Assembly (NCBI GenBank): GCA_009746045.1
Contig: RPFO01001598.1
Span: 1,159,227 to 1,223,226, forward strand
Reading direction: 5' to 3'
From: Mesostigma viride
Taxonomy: Eukaryota > Streptophyta > Mesostigmatophyceae > Mesostigmatales > Mesostigmataceae
DNA length: 64,000 nucleotides
Positions 26,801 through 50,529 of the stretch are shown here, one piece after another. Within the stretch, counting starts at the first letter, position 1, and each line of letters starts with the position of its first letter. A program made the translations under genes and the position numbers. The notes below the pieces were generated by a model that searched no databases, was not told where the DNA came from, and saw only the letters and a list, made by a program, of their open reading frames with translations.

Positions 26801-29800
26801 ACATGACGTGACGCGGAAAGTAAGGTTGTCAAACGGGCAGACAGGCATCATATGACAGGGCATGTCATGAGATAGGGCATGTCAGGGGATCAAACGGGAG
26901 CAAACCAACGGGTTGCGACTTATACACTTAGCGAGAGGGGGCACATAAGCTCTGTGGACAATGGTTAGGGTTCTGAACACTGGGTTGGACACAGGGTTGG
27001 TGCAGACCACTGCTTCCACAAAAGGCCATGCGCAGACATTGCAGCATCCGCAGGCCTACCGGAGGAATGCACAACCCTGCTGGGGTGAGAACTGCGCAGC
27101 ACCCGGGGGCCGCCGACGGATTAGCCATTACCCTGGGCACGACTATCATGACAGGTGCTGTCGCAAGCCTGCGCTGGGATCGCGTCCTAGCTGCGCTGGC
27201 GGGCACGAGTTCCTGGTCTATGAGCGCCAGAGCAAGTGCCACTCTGGCTCTTGTTTTGTGCCACAGGGAAGCACACTGTTCCAGGGCACACGATACTCTC
27301 CCAGGCCATGCCAGCTCATGTTCCGATGACAGGTGCAGGACCCACCACCGTGATTCATGCCCACCGCTGACATCACCTTCACCAAACAAAGTCAAACTGC
27401 CAGGCACGCACGCACACACTTTCTCTTCTGCGCAACCAAAGGGCACCGATGCCAGCATACAAATAACGAATACAAATAACCAACGTACCGAGGTGGGCTT
27501 CCGAGCCGTCCGCTCCCAGGGGGTACACACAGGTGACCGGGTGCGGGTACCCTGGTGGCAAAAAGTGCACGCCGCGAACCACCTGCGGAGATGATGGAAT
27601 AACAGAGGGGGGCATGTCCACGGAGCATATTCCGTTGCAACGGCCACAAAAGAATCAGTAACTGCCGCAGTGACCAGGTCGCCATTCTTAACTGGCTGCC
27701 CCTGCAGCCATCAATGCACAGATCATTCCCACCGCTTGAGTTTCACTCATGCACTGACACCTAACCATGGCGTTGAGAAGAGAGGAATAATTTGAAATGT
27801 TTTCCTACGAATAGTATGCCCGCATGTTGGTTTCAATTTGCCTCAGTCTGGTCTGAACTACAAAACCTGTATGGGAAAGTGCAGAGACCCGAATGCCCGT
27901 CACGCAAGCAAAGAAAACAAACCCCAGGGAGGTTGCCTTGCAAGGCTTTCACCGCCAAGCACCGCTGCTGGTAGGACGAACATGATTCCATTGATTCCAT
28001 CGTCCGAGCACCCTGGCCAGCAAACACACAGCAGTACCGCATGATCGGTACTGACCTGCCATGCCGCCCCATTTGCTGCACGCGGCTGCTTGGTCAGCTC
28101 TGCAGTGATCACTGCCAGCTGCGAGCACAGCGCCTCTGCCACGGCTGCCATGCCCTGCTCTAACGGAGCCCCCTGCTCTGCAAATGCCAGCACATCCAGT
28201 TCCACAGGCACCAGCTGCACCGAGGTGCCGCTGCTGCCCCTGCCATAGTTCCTGGTGCTGTCTTCATGTGGCACTGTTCCTGCGGCAGCCAATGGGGGAG
28301 GAGAAGGGACAGCAAGCCAACGGGAGAGGAGAAGGGAAAGCAAGCCAACGGGAGAGGAGAAGGGACAGCAAGCCAACGAGGGAGGAGAAGGGACAGCAGG
28401 CCAGCGGGGGAGGAGAAGGGAAAGCAAGCAAACGGGAGAGGAGAAGGGACAGCAAGCCAACGGGGGAGGAGAAGGGAGAGCAAGCCAATGGGGGAGGAGA
28501 AGGGATGGCAAGCCAATGGGAGAGGAGAAGGGACAGCAAGCAGAGACAAGGGAAGATCAGTTGAAGGAAAGAGCAGACGAAGCCGCCAGACAGCCAGGCG
28601 AATTTCCAACAGACCAACAGCCAAACCCCACGCCGTTCCCCACATTCATCCCTAGTCTTGTCCCCATCTCCTGCCAATGTCCTTCAGAAGTTTAGTTTAC
28701 GAAGAGATGGGACAGGGTGGCTGCCCTGGTTCTTGACGTTACAATGATGTTACTGTAGTCTACAAAGATACAGGCTCAGCTCACTCCAAATCGCCAGGCG
28801 ATGCAGCGGTTGTCACAGAAGGCCCAATTTCCTCTAGTGCTCGCGCTCTCCTGGGCATGACCCTGACCCCAAGGGAGTGCGAAGGCGCACGGGTCTCATC
28901 AAGCCACCATGCCAGCAGATGTTGCCGGCAGCCGTGTGGTCTCAAGCACACAGCTGGACCCCGGTTGCCCGGCCGTAAACAGTAAACAGTTTATCCCCAG
29001 GAACCCACACAGCTTCACCCCCGCAAGCTGCTGCATGCAGCACCTCCCGCCACACCTTCAGCAAGGAACCTCTCGGATGTTTTTAGCCATTGAGCCTCAA
29101 GCCGACGATGGCGGCATGCCATCGTGTGCCAGTAAGCCGTCTGCGTGGGTGAACGCCCACCCAGCACATACAACGATGGAGGAAAGTCTCATCCGCTGTC
29201 ACACACCAACAGGTACTTAAGTATCCACAGCTCTAAAACCTCTGCTTCAATCAATGGGCTGCCAACACCACAGAGTGGAGCCGCCTGAAGGCTACGGCGA
29301 GCTCACCATCAGGTCAGGTCACTCACCGTTCTGAGGAAGGAAGGTGACCCCAGGAGCCGCATGCGGCGCAGGCAGCGCGCCATCAACGCCGCTCTTGCTA
29401 CCGCCACCAGCCCCCTCGTCACAAATGGCCAGCGAGCGACAGCTCAGCAAACTGACCTCTGCCACCTGCAGCGCATGAAGTGCGAGAAAAAATAATATAA
29501 TATAATAACTCTTCATTAGTAAGCCGCAAGACGATTCTCGCGCGAGAGATATGCAGCACCAGGCAACTAGGACGATGAACAGGCTTCATGGGTTTGACAC
29601 CTCTCCGCACAAACCAGCCGATTCCCAACGCACACAAACAACACGACAAGGATGCACAACCATTAATTCATTCATTCATGAATTAGTTAGTGACGCAGTC
29701 CCGTTGGGGCGCCCGGAGCAATAACCCTTGTGGCGATGCACGACCTGCCCGTGTGATGCACAACCATGCCCCATAGCCACCATCCCCTGTGACGCGGCCA

Positions 29801-32800
29801 AAAGGACACCAGTTTATGCTGGCAACAATTGTGCACCGATTTGATGGAACAAGTGAATGCTGGCACCCCCCACACCCTTACCCTGGCCGCCGCACCATCC
29901 CACGCATGCCCCGTCTCCGCCACCGCCTCCCCGCAGCACAACCCCGTGCTGGACGTCCCGCCACTCTGTGCTAGCCCATTGGTACGCTCCATCCCAGGGA
30001 TCCTCCCCCCTGCTGCCACCTCACCCCTTGTCCCAGGGGCTTCGGGCCGAACCAAGATAGACTGGACCGCCACATCATCCGAGGTGGCCGCGGAGCCCGC
30101 CTTGTCTCTCCTTGCGCCACCTGGCGCCTTTTTCTTGGCGCCCCCCTTGGCTTTGTCGTCCTTCGCAGGCTCCCCTCCACCCGCCCGCGCCTTGACCAGG
30201 AAGGCGGCGGTGCTGGCGCGGATGTCGGCTGTTAGCCGGTCCACCGCAACCGCCAAGGCTGCCGACGTGCCTGGTGGGGCGTGATGGGGCATGTGGGACG
30301 TGTGGGGTGTGTGCATGGGGGTCGGGGGTGGGTGGGCGCAAGTGCATGGAGACATCATCAGGGCATCAACAGGCGAGATTCTCAGTGTCCCAGGTCACCA
30401 CCCAATCAAGTAAACAGTTAATCAGACGGTTGAAAAATCAAGGAATAAAATATCCTACGCACGGAACCAAGGCACAAAGAAACCGATGTAAATAGGGATT
30501 CACAACAGATTAGATTCACACCGCGCTATTCAAGCAGTCTTGTGCTAAAACAAACATGGTTAGAGTAGCCAAGCATTGATGATCAAGTCATCAGATAGGG
30601 TGGCCAGGAATACTTGGGGCCATGGGTACAACTCCTGTGACATCAGCAACCAACATCAGAAAATCTTGTGACATCGGCAACTCATCTATATCAGCAAAAT
30701 CAACCGTCCCCCCCCAGGAGTCGTGGCCCCCTGTGAAACAGGCACATACTACCCAGCACCAACACATCTTTCTCGCCACGGCCAGCGTTTCGATTAAGGG
30801 TTTTGCAGGCCGCCTTGTGCGGCGTTTTGAACTGTGTATAGTGGTGTCGCTCGGCCTCTTGTGTGGCGCTTCGACCAGTAAGATTGGTTTCGCCACGGCC
30901 ACGTGTGGCGGGCTCAGTGGCGGGCGCCCGTATTTAGCGTACTATGTGTCAGCTCCCGCCAGAGGGATGGCGCGGCGCTGGTTGTCACTTGCCCGCGGAG
31001 CCCATTTTCGGAAGAACCAAATGTTCGAAGTTCGAAGAAGGGGCGAAGCCAATTTATTTGGTCAGCGTGTAAAGAGGGGACGCAATTTGAGCATTTCCAT
31101 TGGCGTCTACTTATTCGACGATGGATCTTGGCGCAAAACTCCTGACTCTGCGGCCAAGATGGTACGAAAAAAACAGGATAGAAGGATTTTGGGGAAAGCG
31201 CACGTCAAACCCATCCACCCATCCACCCATCCACCCATCCACCCATCCACCCATCCACCCATCCACCCATCCACCCATCCACCCATCCACCCATCCACCC
31301 ATCCACCCATCCACCCATCCACCCATCCACCCATCCACCCATCCACCCATCCACCCATCCACCCATCCACCCATCCACCCATCCACCCATCCACCCATCC
31401 ACCCATCCACCCATCCACCCATCCACCCATCCACCCATCCACCCATCCACCCATCCACCCATCCACCCATCCACCCATCCACCCATCCACCCATCCACCC
31501 ATCCACCCATCCACCCATCCACCCATCCACCCATCCACCCATCCACCCATCCACCCATCCACCCATCCACCCATCCACCCATCCACCCATCCACCCATCC
31601 ACCCATCCACCCATCCACCCATCCACCCATCCACCCATCCACCCATCCACCCATCCACCCATCCACCCATCCACCCATCCACCCATCCACCCATCCACCC
31701 ATCCACCCATCCACCCATCCACCCATCCACCCATCCACCCATCCACCCATCCACCCATCCACCCATCCACCCATCCACCCATCCACCCATCCACCCATCC
31801 ACCCATCCACCCATCCACCCATCCACCCATCCACCCATCCACCCATCCACCCATCCACCCAGCCACCCAGCCACCCAGCCACCCAGCCACCCAGCCACCC
31901 ATCCACCCATCCACCCATCCACCCATCCACCCATCCACCCATCCACCCATCCACCCATCCACCCATCCACCCATCCACCCATCCACCCATCCACCCATCC
32001 ACCCATCCACCCATCCACCCATCCACCCATCCACCCATCCACCCATCCACCCATCCACCCATCCACCCATCCACCCATCCACCCATCCACCCATCCACCC
32101 ATCCACCCATCCACCCATCCACCCATCCACCCATCCACCCATCCACCCATCCACCCATCCACCCATCCACCCATCCACCCATCCACCCATCCACCCATCC
32201 ACCCATCCACCCATCCACCCATCCACCCATCCACCCATCCACCCATCCACCCATCCACCCATCCACCCATCCACCCATCCACCCATCCACCCATCCACCC
32301 ATCCACCCATCCACCCATCCACCCATCCACCCATCCACCCATCCATCCATCCATCCAAAAAATAATTTGCGCATCTTCGCAAGCAGAAGTCCTCATGGCG
32401 AAGCGTGCGGAGAGCTGGTGACTGCCCAGCTCCTGGCGACGCGTGCGATGACACGTGCACAGAGTTAAGGAGTTTCATTTCTGTGCCAAGATCCTGTTTT
32501 TGTCAGCTGTACCATCTTGACCGCAGAGTCAGGAGTTTTGCGCGAAGATCCATCGTCCTTCTAGTAGACGCCAATGGAAATCGCTCAGGTGCACCCGCAC
32601 TCCACGCACCTCTCCAATAATTGGCTTTGCCCTTTCTCCGAACCTTGGTTGTTCTGACAATGGGCTCCGCCGACGAAACTTTTAACGTGAAAGTTACAAC
32701 GCACGTTACTGGATACTCATGACAACTAGAGACGGCAGCCGGCAGAAAGCACAAGTTGCCACGGCGCCAGGCTGTTGAGAGCCTGCCTAGCCACAGATAG

Positions 32801-35800
32801 CCACCTGACTGCACACTGCACTAGTGCACCCATGACCCACCCCGCCACCCTGTCTGTTGTGGCGGGAAGCCTGTGGGCTGGCGCCTCTGACACGGCCAAC
32901 CGTGGCGTAGTACCAACTACCGTGCGCTTTCAGCACGGCCAACCCATGGCGAATCAACATCAACAGTGTAGCACCAGCACCGCCCATTGTGGCATCTTGG
33001 ACGGGCTAAGAAACAGGGCCGCACCGCCACATTTCCCCCAAATTAGCGTGTCACCGCCACATTCGGCGTAAATCCGCCACTAATCGAAATGCTGCTTGCC
33101 ACAGAAGGAAGAATGGCACCGCAGAGAAAAGGCAGTGGCAGAGGCCCTTGCAAGAAAAGAAGCAAATACACTGGCGAAAGGAGAGGCTGGACCAAAGAAA
33201 CTGTGACAACAAGGATCCCTCGAGCAACCACCTCGGACAAGACAGCTAAATTGTGTGTAAGTTTCGCCCATACCGCTCTCATCCTAGCCAGCAGGGTTTG
33301 GCGCGGTACCCGGTACTACCGTCTCGAACCCTTCTAGCCAGCCAACGAGTCAGCCCACTAGCCAGCAACAAAACATGGACAATGCGGGCTGAACAGACAG
33401 CACGAACAACACAGACAACACGGCCAACACGGCCAACACGGCCGACACGGCCGACATGGCCAACACGGCCGACACGCCGACACGCCCGACACGCCCGACA
33501 CGCCCGACACGCCCGACACGGCCGACACGGCCGACACGGCCGACACGGCCGACACGGCCGACACCGCCAACACCGCCGACACGGCCGACACGGCCAACAC
33601 GGCCAACACGGCCAACACGGCCAACACCGCCAACACGGCCAACACCGCCAACACGGCCAACACGGCCAACACGGCCAACACCGCCAACACCGCCAACACC
33701 GCCAACACCGCCAACACCGCCAACACCGCCAACACCGCCAACACCGCCAACACCGCCAACACCGCCAACACCGCCAACACCGCCAACACCGCCAACACCG
33801 CCAACACCGCCAACACCGCCAACACCGCCAACACCGCCAACACCGCCAACACCGCCAACACCGCCAACACCGCCAACACCGCCAACACGGCCAACACCGC
33901 CGACACGGCCGACACGGCCAACACGGCCAACACGGCCAACACGGCCAACACGGCCAACACGGCCAACACGGCCAACACGGCCAACACGGCCAACACGGCC
34001 AACACGGCCAACACCGCCAACACCGCCAACACCGCCAACACCGCCAACACCGCCAACACCGCCAACACCGCCAACACCGCCAACACCGCCAACACCGCCA
34101 ACACCGCCAACACCGCCAACACCGCCAACACCGCCAACACCGCCAACACAGCCAACACCGCCAACACAGCCAACACAGCCAACACCGCCAACACCGCCAA
34201 CACCGCCGACACCGCCGACACCGCCGACACCGCCGACACCGCCGACACCGCCGACACCGCCGACACCGCCGACACCGCCGACACCGCCAACACCGCCAAC
34301 ACCGCCAACACCGCCAACACCGCCAACACCGCCAACACCGCCAACACCGCCAACACCGCCAACACCGCCAACACCGCCAACACCGCCAACACCGCCAACA
34401 CCGCCAACACCGCCAACACCGCCAACACCGCCAACACCGCCAACACCGCCAACACCGCCAACACCGCCAACACCGCCAACACAGCCAACACCGCCAACAC
34501 AGCCAACACAGCCAACACAGCCAACACAGCCAACACAGCCAACACAGCCAACACAGCCAACACAGCCAACACAGCCAACACAGCCAACACAGCCAACACA
34601 GCCAACACAGCCAACACAGCCAACACAGCCAACACAGCCAACACAGCCAACACAGCCAACACAGCCAACACAGCCAACACAGCCAACACAGCCAACACAG
34701 CCAACACAGCCAACACAGCCAACACAGCCAACACAGCCAACACAGCCAACACAGCCAACACAGCCAACACAGCCAACACAGCCAACACAGCCAACACAGC
34801 CAACACAGCCAACACAGCCAACACAGCCAACACAGCCAACACAGCCAACACAGCCAACACAGCCAACACAGCCAACACAGCCAACACAGCCAACACAGCC
34901 AACACAGCCAACACAGCCAACACAGCCAACACAGCCAACACAGCCAACACAGCCAACACAGCCAACACAGCCAACACAGCCAACACAGCCAACACAGCCA
35001 ACACAGCCAACACAGCCAACACAGCCAACACAGCCAACACAGCCAACACAGCCAACACAGCCAACACAGCCAACACAGCCAACACAGCCAACACAGCCAA
35101 CACAGCCAACACAGCCAACACAGCCAACACAGCCAACACAGCCAACACAGCCAACACAGCCAACACAGCCAACACAGCCAACACAGCCAACACAGCCAAC
35201 ACAGCCAACACAGCCAACACAGCCAACACAGCCAACACAGCCAACACAGCCAACACAGCCAACACAGCCAACACAGCCAACACAGCCAACACAGCCAACA
35301 CAGCCAACACAGCCAACACAGCCAACACAGCCAACACAGCCAACACAGCCAACACAGCCAACACAGCCAACACAGCCAACACAGCCAACACAGCCAACAC
35401 AGCCAACACAGCCAACACAGCCAACACAGCCAACAGCAGGCACAGGATACCCCCCTAGGACTCCCCCCTCTCCCACCTGGCAGCTTCTGGCAGCTTCTGG
35501 CAGCTTATGGCCCTTTCACATGTTCTGTCCCTATAACTTTCCCTTTCACATTGTACTTATCCCCTTACCGGCAGGGCGGGCGGCCTTGTCGGTCGTGCCT
35601 GATGCCATCGGCAGCTGCACGCGCAGGCGGCAGCGGAACACCGTGTGGGTGTCGGCGAGCCAGGCGGCCCCTGGCATGGTGTTCTGGGTCACCAGGTTGC
35701 CGGGGTAGGGCACCGGGATGGCGGCGGCCGAGGGGCCGTCCGAGATGGCCTGGTGCCGCGCACATGTCGGACGATGGGCGATCAGCGAGAGGCCATAAGC

Positions 35801-37567
35801 AAGGCAATAAGCGAGAGGCCATAAGCAAGGCAATAAGCGAGAGAACTTCCCTAGGTATGATTGGAGACAGCATCGCAGGAGGGACGGCAGCAATGCGGAG
35901 GTAAAACATCGTCAAGAAAGCGACTCGTTGCTTACTTAATATAAGTGAGGCCCGGTCTACACGGAAAGTTGAGGAGCAGGAAAACCAAAAAGGAAAAAAG
36001 TGGTCGGAAAGAGCCAGCAAGGAAACAGAGCCTACGAGGGAAAAGACAGCCAATGTGGCATTGGGCGGCAATCGACCTGGAATGCCTGAGCATCCCAGAG
36101 AGAAGCCTAGAACAGGCCAACTGGCTCAGATAAAGTCCAGCCACAGATTCATGAGGTGTGTGTATGCTTGCAAGGCTGGCCGTCTGCATAAAAGGGACTG
36201 TCCTGCTCATCACCAACATGCATTGGTAGCAGAAGGTAGCAGAAGGTAGCAGACGGTAGCAGAAGGTAGCAGACGGTAGCAGAAGGTAGCAGACGGTAGC
36301 AGAAGGTAGCAGAAGGCAGCAGAAGGTAGCAGAAGGTAACAGAAGGTAGCAGAAGGCAGCAGAAGGTAGCAGAGGGTAGCAGAAGCACTGGAGATGGTTG
36401 GGAAAGTGTTGCGCCCCCCGGTGTCATGTGTGCATGCCCACGTGCGACGCGCCAGCACACCCACACCTAGACACTCTCGTCGACCCAAGTTCGCGACAGT
36501 CATGCACACCCTGCTAGGAGATGCACCGTGACTTCATACAAGGAACCCCAGGGGGGAGCTATGCCGGCATCTGTCAGTGCAAACACGACAATGCATGGTC
36601 ATGGGTGCAGCATGGCAGGTGACGGCAGCTGGACAGTTTCTTCCGTGGAGTGGGCACGCGAGCCAGCATACACCGACATGTGCCCATGGTCATACTGGTA
36701 CCATCCATTCCCCCTACCATCCGCTCCCTCCTTACTAGTTGCCTTGCTCCAAAGGAATGTGGAATGTCTGTGGAGAAGGCTACCTGACTATTCTAGCCAC
36801 GGCGGGGTTGGAGTGGGAGCTATCTGGCCAGGTAGAGGTGAATCAAAAGTGTATGCTATGTATACCCATTTCCCTATTTCTATTCCTGGATCTCTGGGTT
36901 GATAGCAACGCTCAACAGTCCAGCATGGCGATACCCAAATGCTGATGCCTTGGCTGGCACAGGCGCGGCTATGCCACCACATTCTTACGAGGGAGTAGTA
37001 CTCCAGCGCGTGACCGCCATCCTCCTGACCATGCACTCCGCAGATGATCCACGAATCCTGCCACGCCCACGATTTCCGCGCGATTCTACGGATGTGCGGA
37101 CCGGCGGCGGAGATGCCTTGGCGCCAGACGCACGCCCCGAGCACAGCCAACCCGGCTGGGAGGACGGAGCTGACATCTATTGGGCGCACAACGCGGGAAC
37201 AACACGAGACACCGCGATGCCAGAAATATTCAGGTTATCGGCATGTCGATAATTAAAAATGGTACGAGCCATGCTGAGACTATCCCACGCATGTATACAT
37301 TCAGTAAAATGCCTGCACCTAGCATAAACAAGACCGTGATTGGGCCGGTGCCCATACAAAATTTACTACTTATTAGAGGGCTTCATTACCTTCCAAGCAA
37401 GCTTCGAATTCCCCCTCGCTGAAAGGGGTAGCGCCCATAATATGAAACCCATGAGACTCCGCGTGCACCCCGATGAGTAACGCGATTGGGACTGCTCCTT
37501 GCTCGGAAGTTGCGCACAATCGCAAAAGTCTTTCTTCTACTCCATTGTGTATATCAAGCGTGGCCAT
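20849..37567 (-). CDS. UFSP2: Ufm1-specific protease 2 (peptidase C78 family)
   Basis: Cysteine protease that matures Ufm1 and removes it from targets, normally linked to the ER. Fourteen exons in frame: 37390-37567, 36989-37035, 35569-35749, 30025-30270, 29327-29458, 28056-28279, 27489-27582, 26638-26757, 25715-25765, 24741-24817, 24132-24220, 22864-22975, 22105-22207, 20849-21087; 1893 nt, 630 aa, near plant-type UFSP (~645 aa) and longer than human (469 aa). Catalytic Cys454 is in [15 protein letters not shown], the supporting Tyr442 in [12 protein letters not shown], and Asp578/His580 in [12 protein letters not shown]. Other family marks: [67 protein letters not shown] and the C-terminal MPQRP. 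The protease domain is secure. The first two exons are supported only by phase and a plausible ATG. Introns are swollen by minisatellites and a hAT element, with repeated splice sites at two donors. Confidence 0.92.
21265..21480. repeat. ~21/42-bp tandem repeat in the last UFSP2 intron
   Basis: Alternating variants of ACCCACATCACATGACA and ACCTACATGACATGACC, about ten copies. Lies within intron 13 (21088-22104). Confidence 0.8.
21890..22125 (-). repeat. Four tandem copies of the 3' end of UFSP2 exon 13 with its splice donor
   Basis: A unit of 60-72 bp is repeated four times. Each copy, read on the minus strand, has the exon end ACGCCCATCATGATTG followed by the donor GTGAGCGGGCACGG. Donor GT positions are about 22104, 22036, 21964 and 21904. 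Only the first follows the full exon; the others are intronic duplicates separated by (ATGGTGT)-like spacers. Confidence 0.92.
23697..24148 (-). repeat. 17-bp minisatellite made of the UFSP2 exon 11 splice donor
   Basis: 26 tandem copies of a 17-bp unit; on the gene's strand it is CCCCGGCCACAGGTAAA. The true donor (CCACAG|GTAAAC at 24132/24131) is the first unit, so nearly every unit repeats exon-end plus donor. A few units are mutated (for example CCTTTGG or CCTGTGCC on the plus strand). Confidence 0.95.
28288..28545. repeat. ~26-28-bp minisatellite abutting the UFSP2 exon 6 acceptor
   Basis: About nine copies of GGAGAAGGGACAGCAAGCCA-type units. On the gene's strand they read as pyrimidine-rich CCCTTCTCCTC tracts and end within ~10 bp of the CAG acceptor at 28280, so the array supplies the polypyrimidine tract. 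Confidence 0.88.
30783..33094. mobile_element. hAT-like element with long inverted arms, inside UFSP2 intron 3
   Basis: Ends are CAGCGTTTCGATTA (30783) and the complement of CAGCATTTCGATTA (33094). The inner arms are also inverted: 31021-31165 matches 32507-32650 reversed (GATGGATCTTGGCGCAAAAC, ACGCCAATGGAAAT). Both ends are homologous to the ends of the 49777-50521 element. The centre is filled by an 8-bp satellite. No transposase is visible. A clean 8-bp target duplication is not evident; CTCGCCAC/CTTGCCAC lies near both ends but is offset by 3 bp at the left. Confidence 0.72.
31210..32356. repeat. 8-bp satellite (ATCCACCC)n
   Basis: About 143 units with almost no variation, except for a block of five AGCCACCC units at 31861-31900. 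Open frames of 389-599 codons on both strands are artefacts of this array. Confidence 0.98.
33417..35434. repeat. 9-bp satellite (GCCAACACN)n in UFSP2 intron 3
   Basis: About 2 kb of 9-bp units. Variants occur in blocks: mixed GCCRACACG and GCCAACACC at the left, a GCCGACACC block at ~34207-34280, then ~104 homogeneous GCCAACACA units from ~34499 to 35432. Because the unit is a multiple of three, every frame stays open (up to 883 codons) without being a gene. Confidence 0.98.
36225..36385. repeat. 10-bp minisatellite in UFSP2 intron 2
   Basis: About 16 copies of AGCAGAAGGT with AGCAGACGGT and AGCAGAAGGC variants. Confidence 0.9.
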
Positions 37568-38494
37568 GAGAAAGCTCGAGTTCAAGGTAAGCTATATGTC
37601 TGACTAAAAAACGCTTAGAAAACGCTTTCTACCGGGTAACCGCGCTGCCGCCAATCCTCCCCCATAAAGGCGGCTATTATTGTGGTGCCGACCACTAAAA
37701 ATATGGGCAAAGCACGGACGATATCACAGAGGCTACACCCGGAAACGTTGTTATCATGTTATGTAAGGAGCGGCCATCGAAAATTGACAGGATGGCGTCT
37801 CCGTCACGGGCGTACATACTAGCATCCGGGGTCCATGCCAGCTATGGTTGCTGCTGGACCACGTCACTAGGAATGATCAAATGATTTGGCCTGTAGGCCT
37901 TCTGCCAACTGTCTGCGGCTCAGGAGCTGCTCTGTGCTCAGTCAAAGTGTGCAGGCTTCATTATGTGACGACAAGTGGCGTCCTTAAATGTTATTTCGAA
38001 TTTCCCCGAAGCAAAGCCGTAGCCCTGGAACGCTTGGGGCAGAAGTTGGAAAGACAGGAGGCATCAAAATGCTGCCGAAGACGTTGCACGTATTTTGAAC
38101 CCGGACGATGGCCGTAGGGCACCGTAAAAGAAGGGGGCAAAAATTTTGCTTGCCGCCATAGCTGTATTTTACTACTGCGAGAGCCCTTGTCGGCCCTGCC
38201 TCATTCCCAAAGCATCCTCGTAATGTGGCCCCTCGAAGAGGGACAGCTGCCAGTGCTAGCCTGTTTCGGAATTATGCGCCCAAATTGTTCTGTCTACAAA
38301 ACGATTGCTCTCGTTTAAAATGCCCACCACTCTTGGGCAGATGCCCGGAAATGGTTAAACTGTGCGGATGTGGCAGTCGCCAAGTCAGAATGGTGTTACT
38401 TTTTTTTATTACACATCCGGCAGCGCCGGCTGGACGAGACCTACCGTTGGCGTTCTTGAAATTGCAATAAGAAGCATTTAGGGGTCGAACTGGA
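37568..38494. promoter_or_regulatory. Divergent intergenic region between UFSP2 and the mosaic surface gene
   Basis: 0.93 kb between start codons pointing away from each other; holds both promoters and 5' UTRs. No motif is distinctive. The 89-codon plus frame at 37848-38117 and the minus frame at 38272-38715 have no recognisable domain. Confidence 0.4.
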
Positions 38495-49525
<11,031 letters not shown>

Positions 49526-49776
49526 AGTCCTCTTTCCTGAAGGATTTGTTTGGGGGTTGGGCGTGTGCCTCCCCATGGTTGCTGGATGCAATCTGTGGCA
49601 CGTGCCTTCAAGGCAATGATAGGCAAGGTGTCACCAGAGCGGATGGCCACAGGCACAGGTTCGTGCTGGTTGCAAAGGATGCACAACCAGATGGTACATG
49701 TAACTTTTCATATACGGAGGCAGCTTGGAGGCTGGAGCTCTGGTATACTTGCAACGGCTGCTGGATCCGTCTGTAT
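49526..49776. other. 3' flank of the mosaic gene
   Basis: Presumed 3' UTR. A TGTAA (49699-49703, in ACATGTAACTTTTC) matches the polyadenylation signal used by many green algae; its use here is inference. The next bases are the target duplication of a hAT-like element. Confidence 0.4.
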
Positions 49777-50521
49777 CAGTGTTTCGATTAGTGGCGATAT
49801 GCCGCCAAATGTGGCGGTGTGGCACTTTTTTTGGCAAAATGTGGCGGTGCCACCCACTTTGACAGGGCTCCCAAGAAGCCACAATTTGGCCGTGCTGTTC
49901 TACTTTAGAGTTTCGTTTCGCCACAGGGTGGCCGTGCCTGAAGTTCACTCTAGTACAGGTTACGCCACAATTGGCGGTGTCAGCCGGTCTTCCGGCCGGC
50001 GTTCCGCCACCAGCCTCCCTAGTACTAGACTTCTACTATGACTGACTTACTGACTGCATAGTGCATGGGACACAACAACAACTGACTGCATAGAGCATGT
50101 ACGTAGAGCCCGGCAAAGTGCCAAGTGGCAAGTGGCCCGCTGCCAGAGACCAGAGTGCACTGTGCAGACTGCAGCTTGTGTGCATTTTCACTTTTCAGGC
50201 TTCAGCTGGCTGGCGGCCTGGCGCCTCAGTTATTAAGTCACTCGCCAGCCATACTGCATTGACTAATGTGTTTCGACTTTCGGCACTAGTAATCGTTGTT
50301 GTTAACTTACCAAGTAGGAAAAATCCATGGCAGATGCTGGGCCCGCCTTGTGTACAGCCAGTACGGCGCCGCGCCGCGCTGACCCCGCTGCCGGCAGGGT
50401 CATTTGCTGCACCAAAAAGCCAGCCCGCCACACATTGGCTGAGTAAACTGAAGTTTTCATAGTTCGAAACGCCACAAGTGGCCTAGCGCCACTAGTAACG
50501 AAAACCTTAATCGAATCACTG
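49777..50521. mobile_element. Non-autonomous hAT-like element (745 bp)
   Basis: Exact 8-bp target duplication GTCTGTAT at 49769-49776 and 50522-50529. Ends CAGTGTTTCGATTA and the complement of CAGTGATTCGATTA, a 14-bp inverted repeat with one mismatch. Subterminal GTGGCGG/CCGCCAC motifs recur. No coding capacity recognised. Same family as 30783-33094, opposite orientation. Confidence 0.92.
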
Positions 50522-50529
50522 GTCTGTAT

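Noticed and set aside
30622..32421. Open frames of 389-599 codons ([16 protein letters not shown] repeats)
   Set aside because: They are translations of the (ATCCACCC)n array, open on both strands and in several frames.
31210..35434. CRISPR array
   Set aside because: Units of 8-9 bp without unique spacers, in a eukaryotic intron.
33253..35904. Open frames of 691-883 codons (HSQ, PTQ, VGC, LAV repeats)
   Set aside because: Artefact of a 9-bp satellite; four different frames are equally open and it lies inside a UFSP2 intron.
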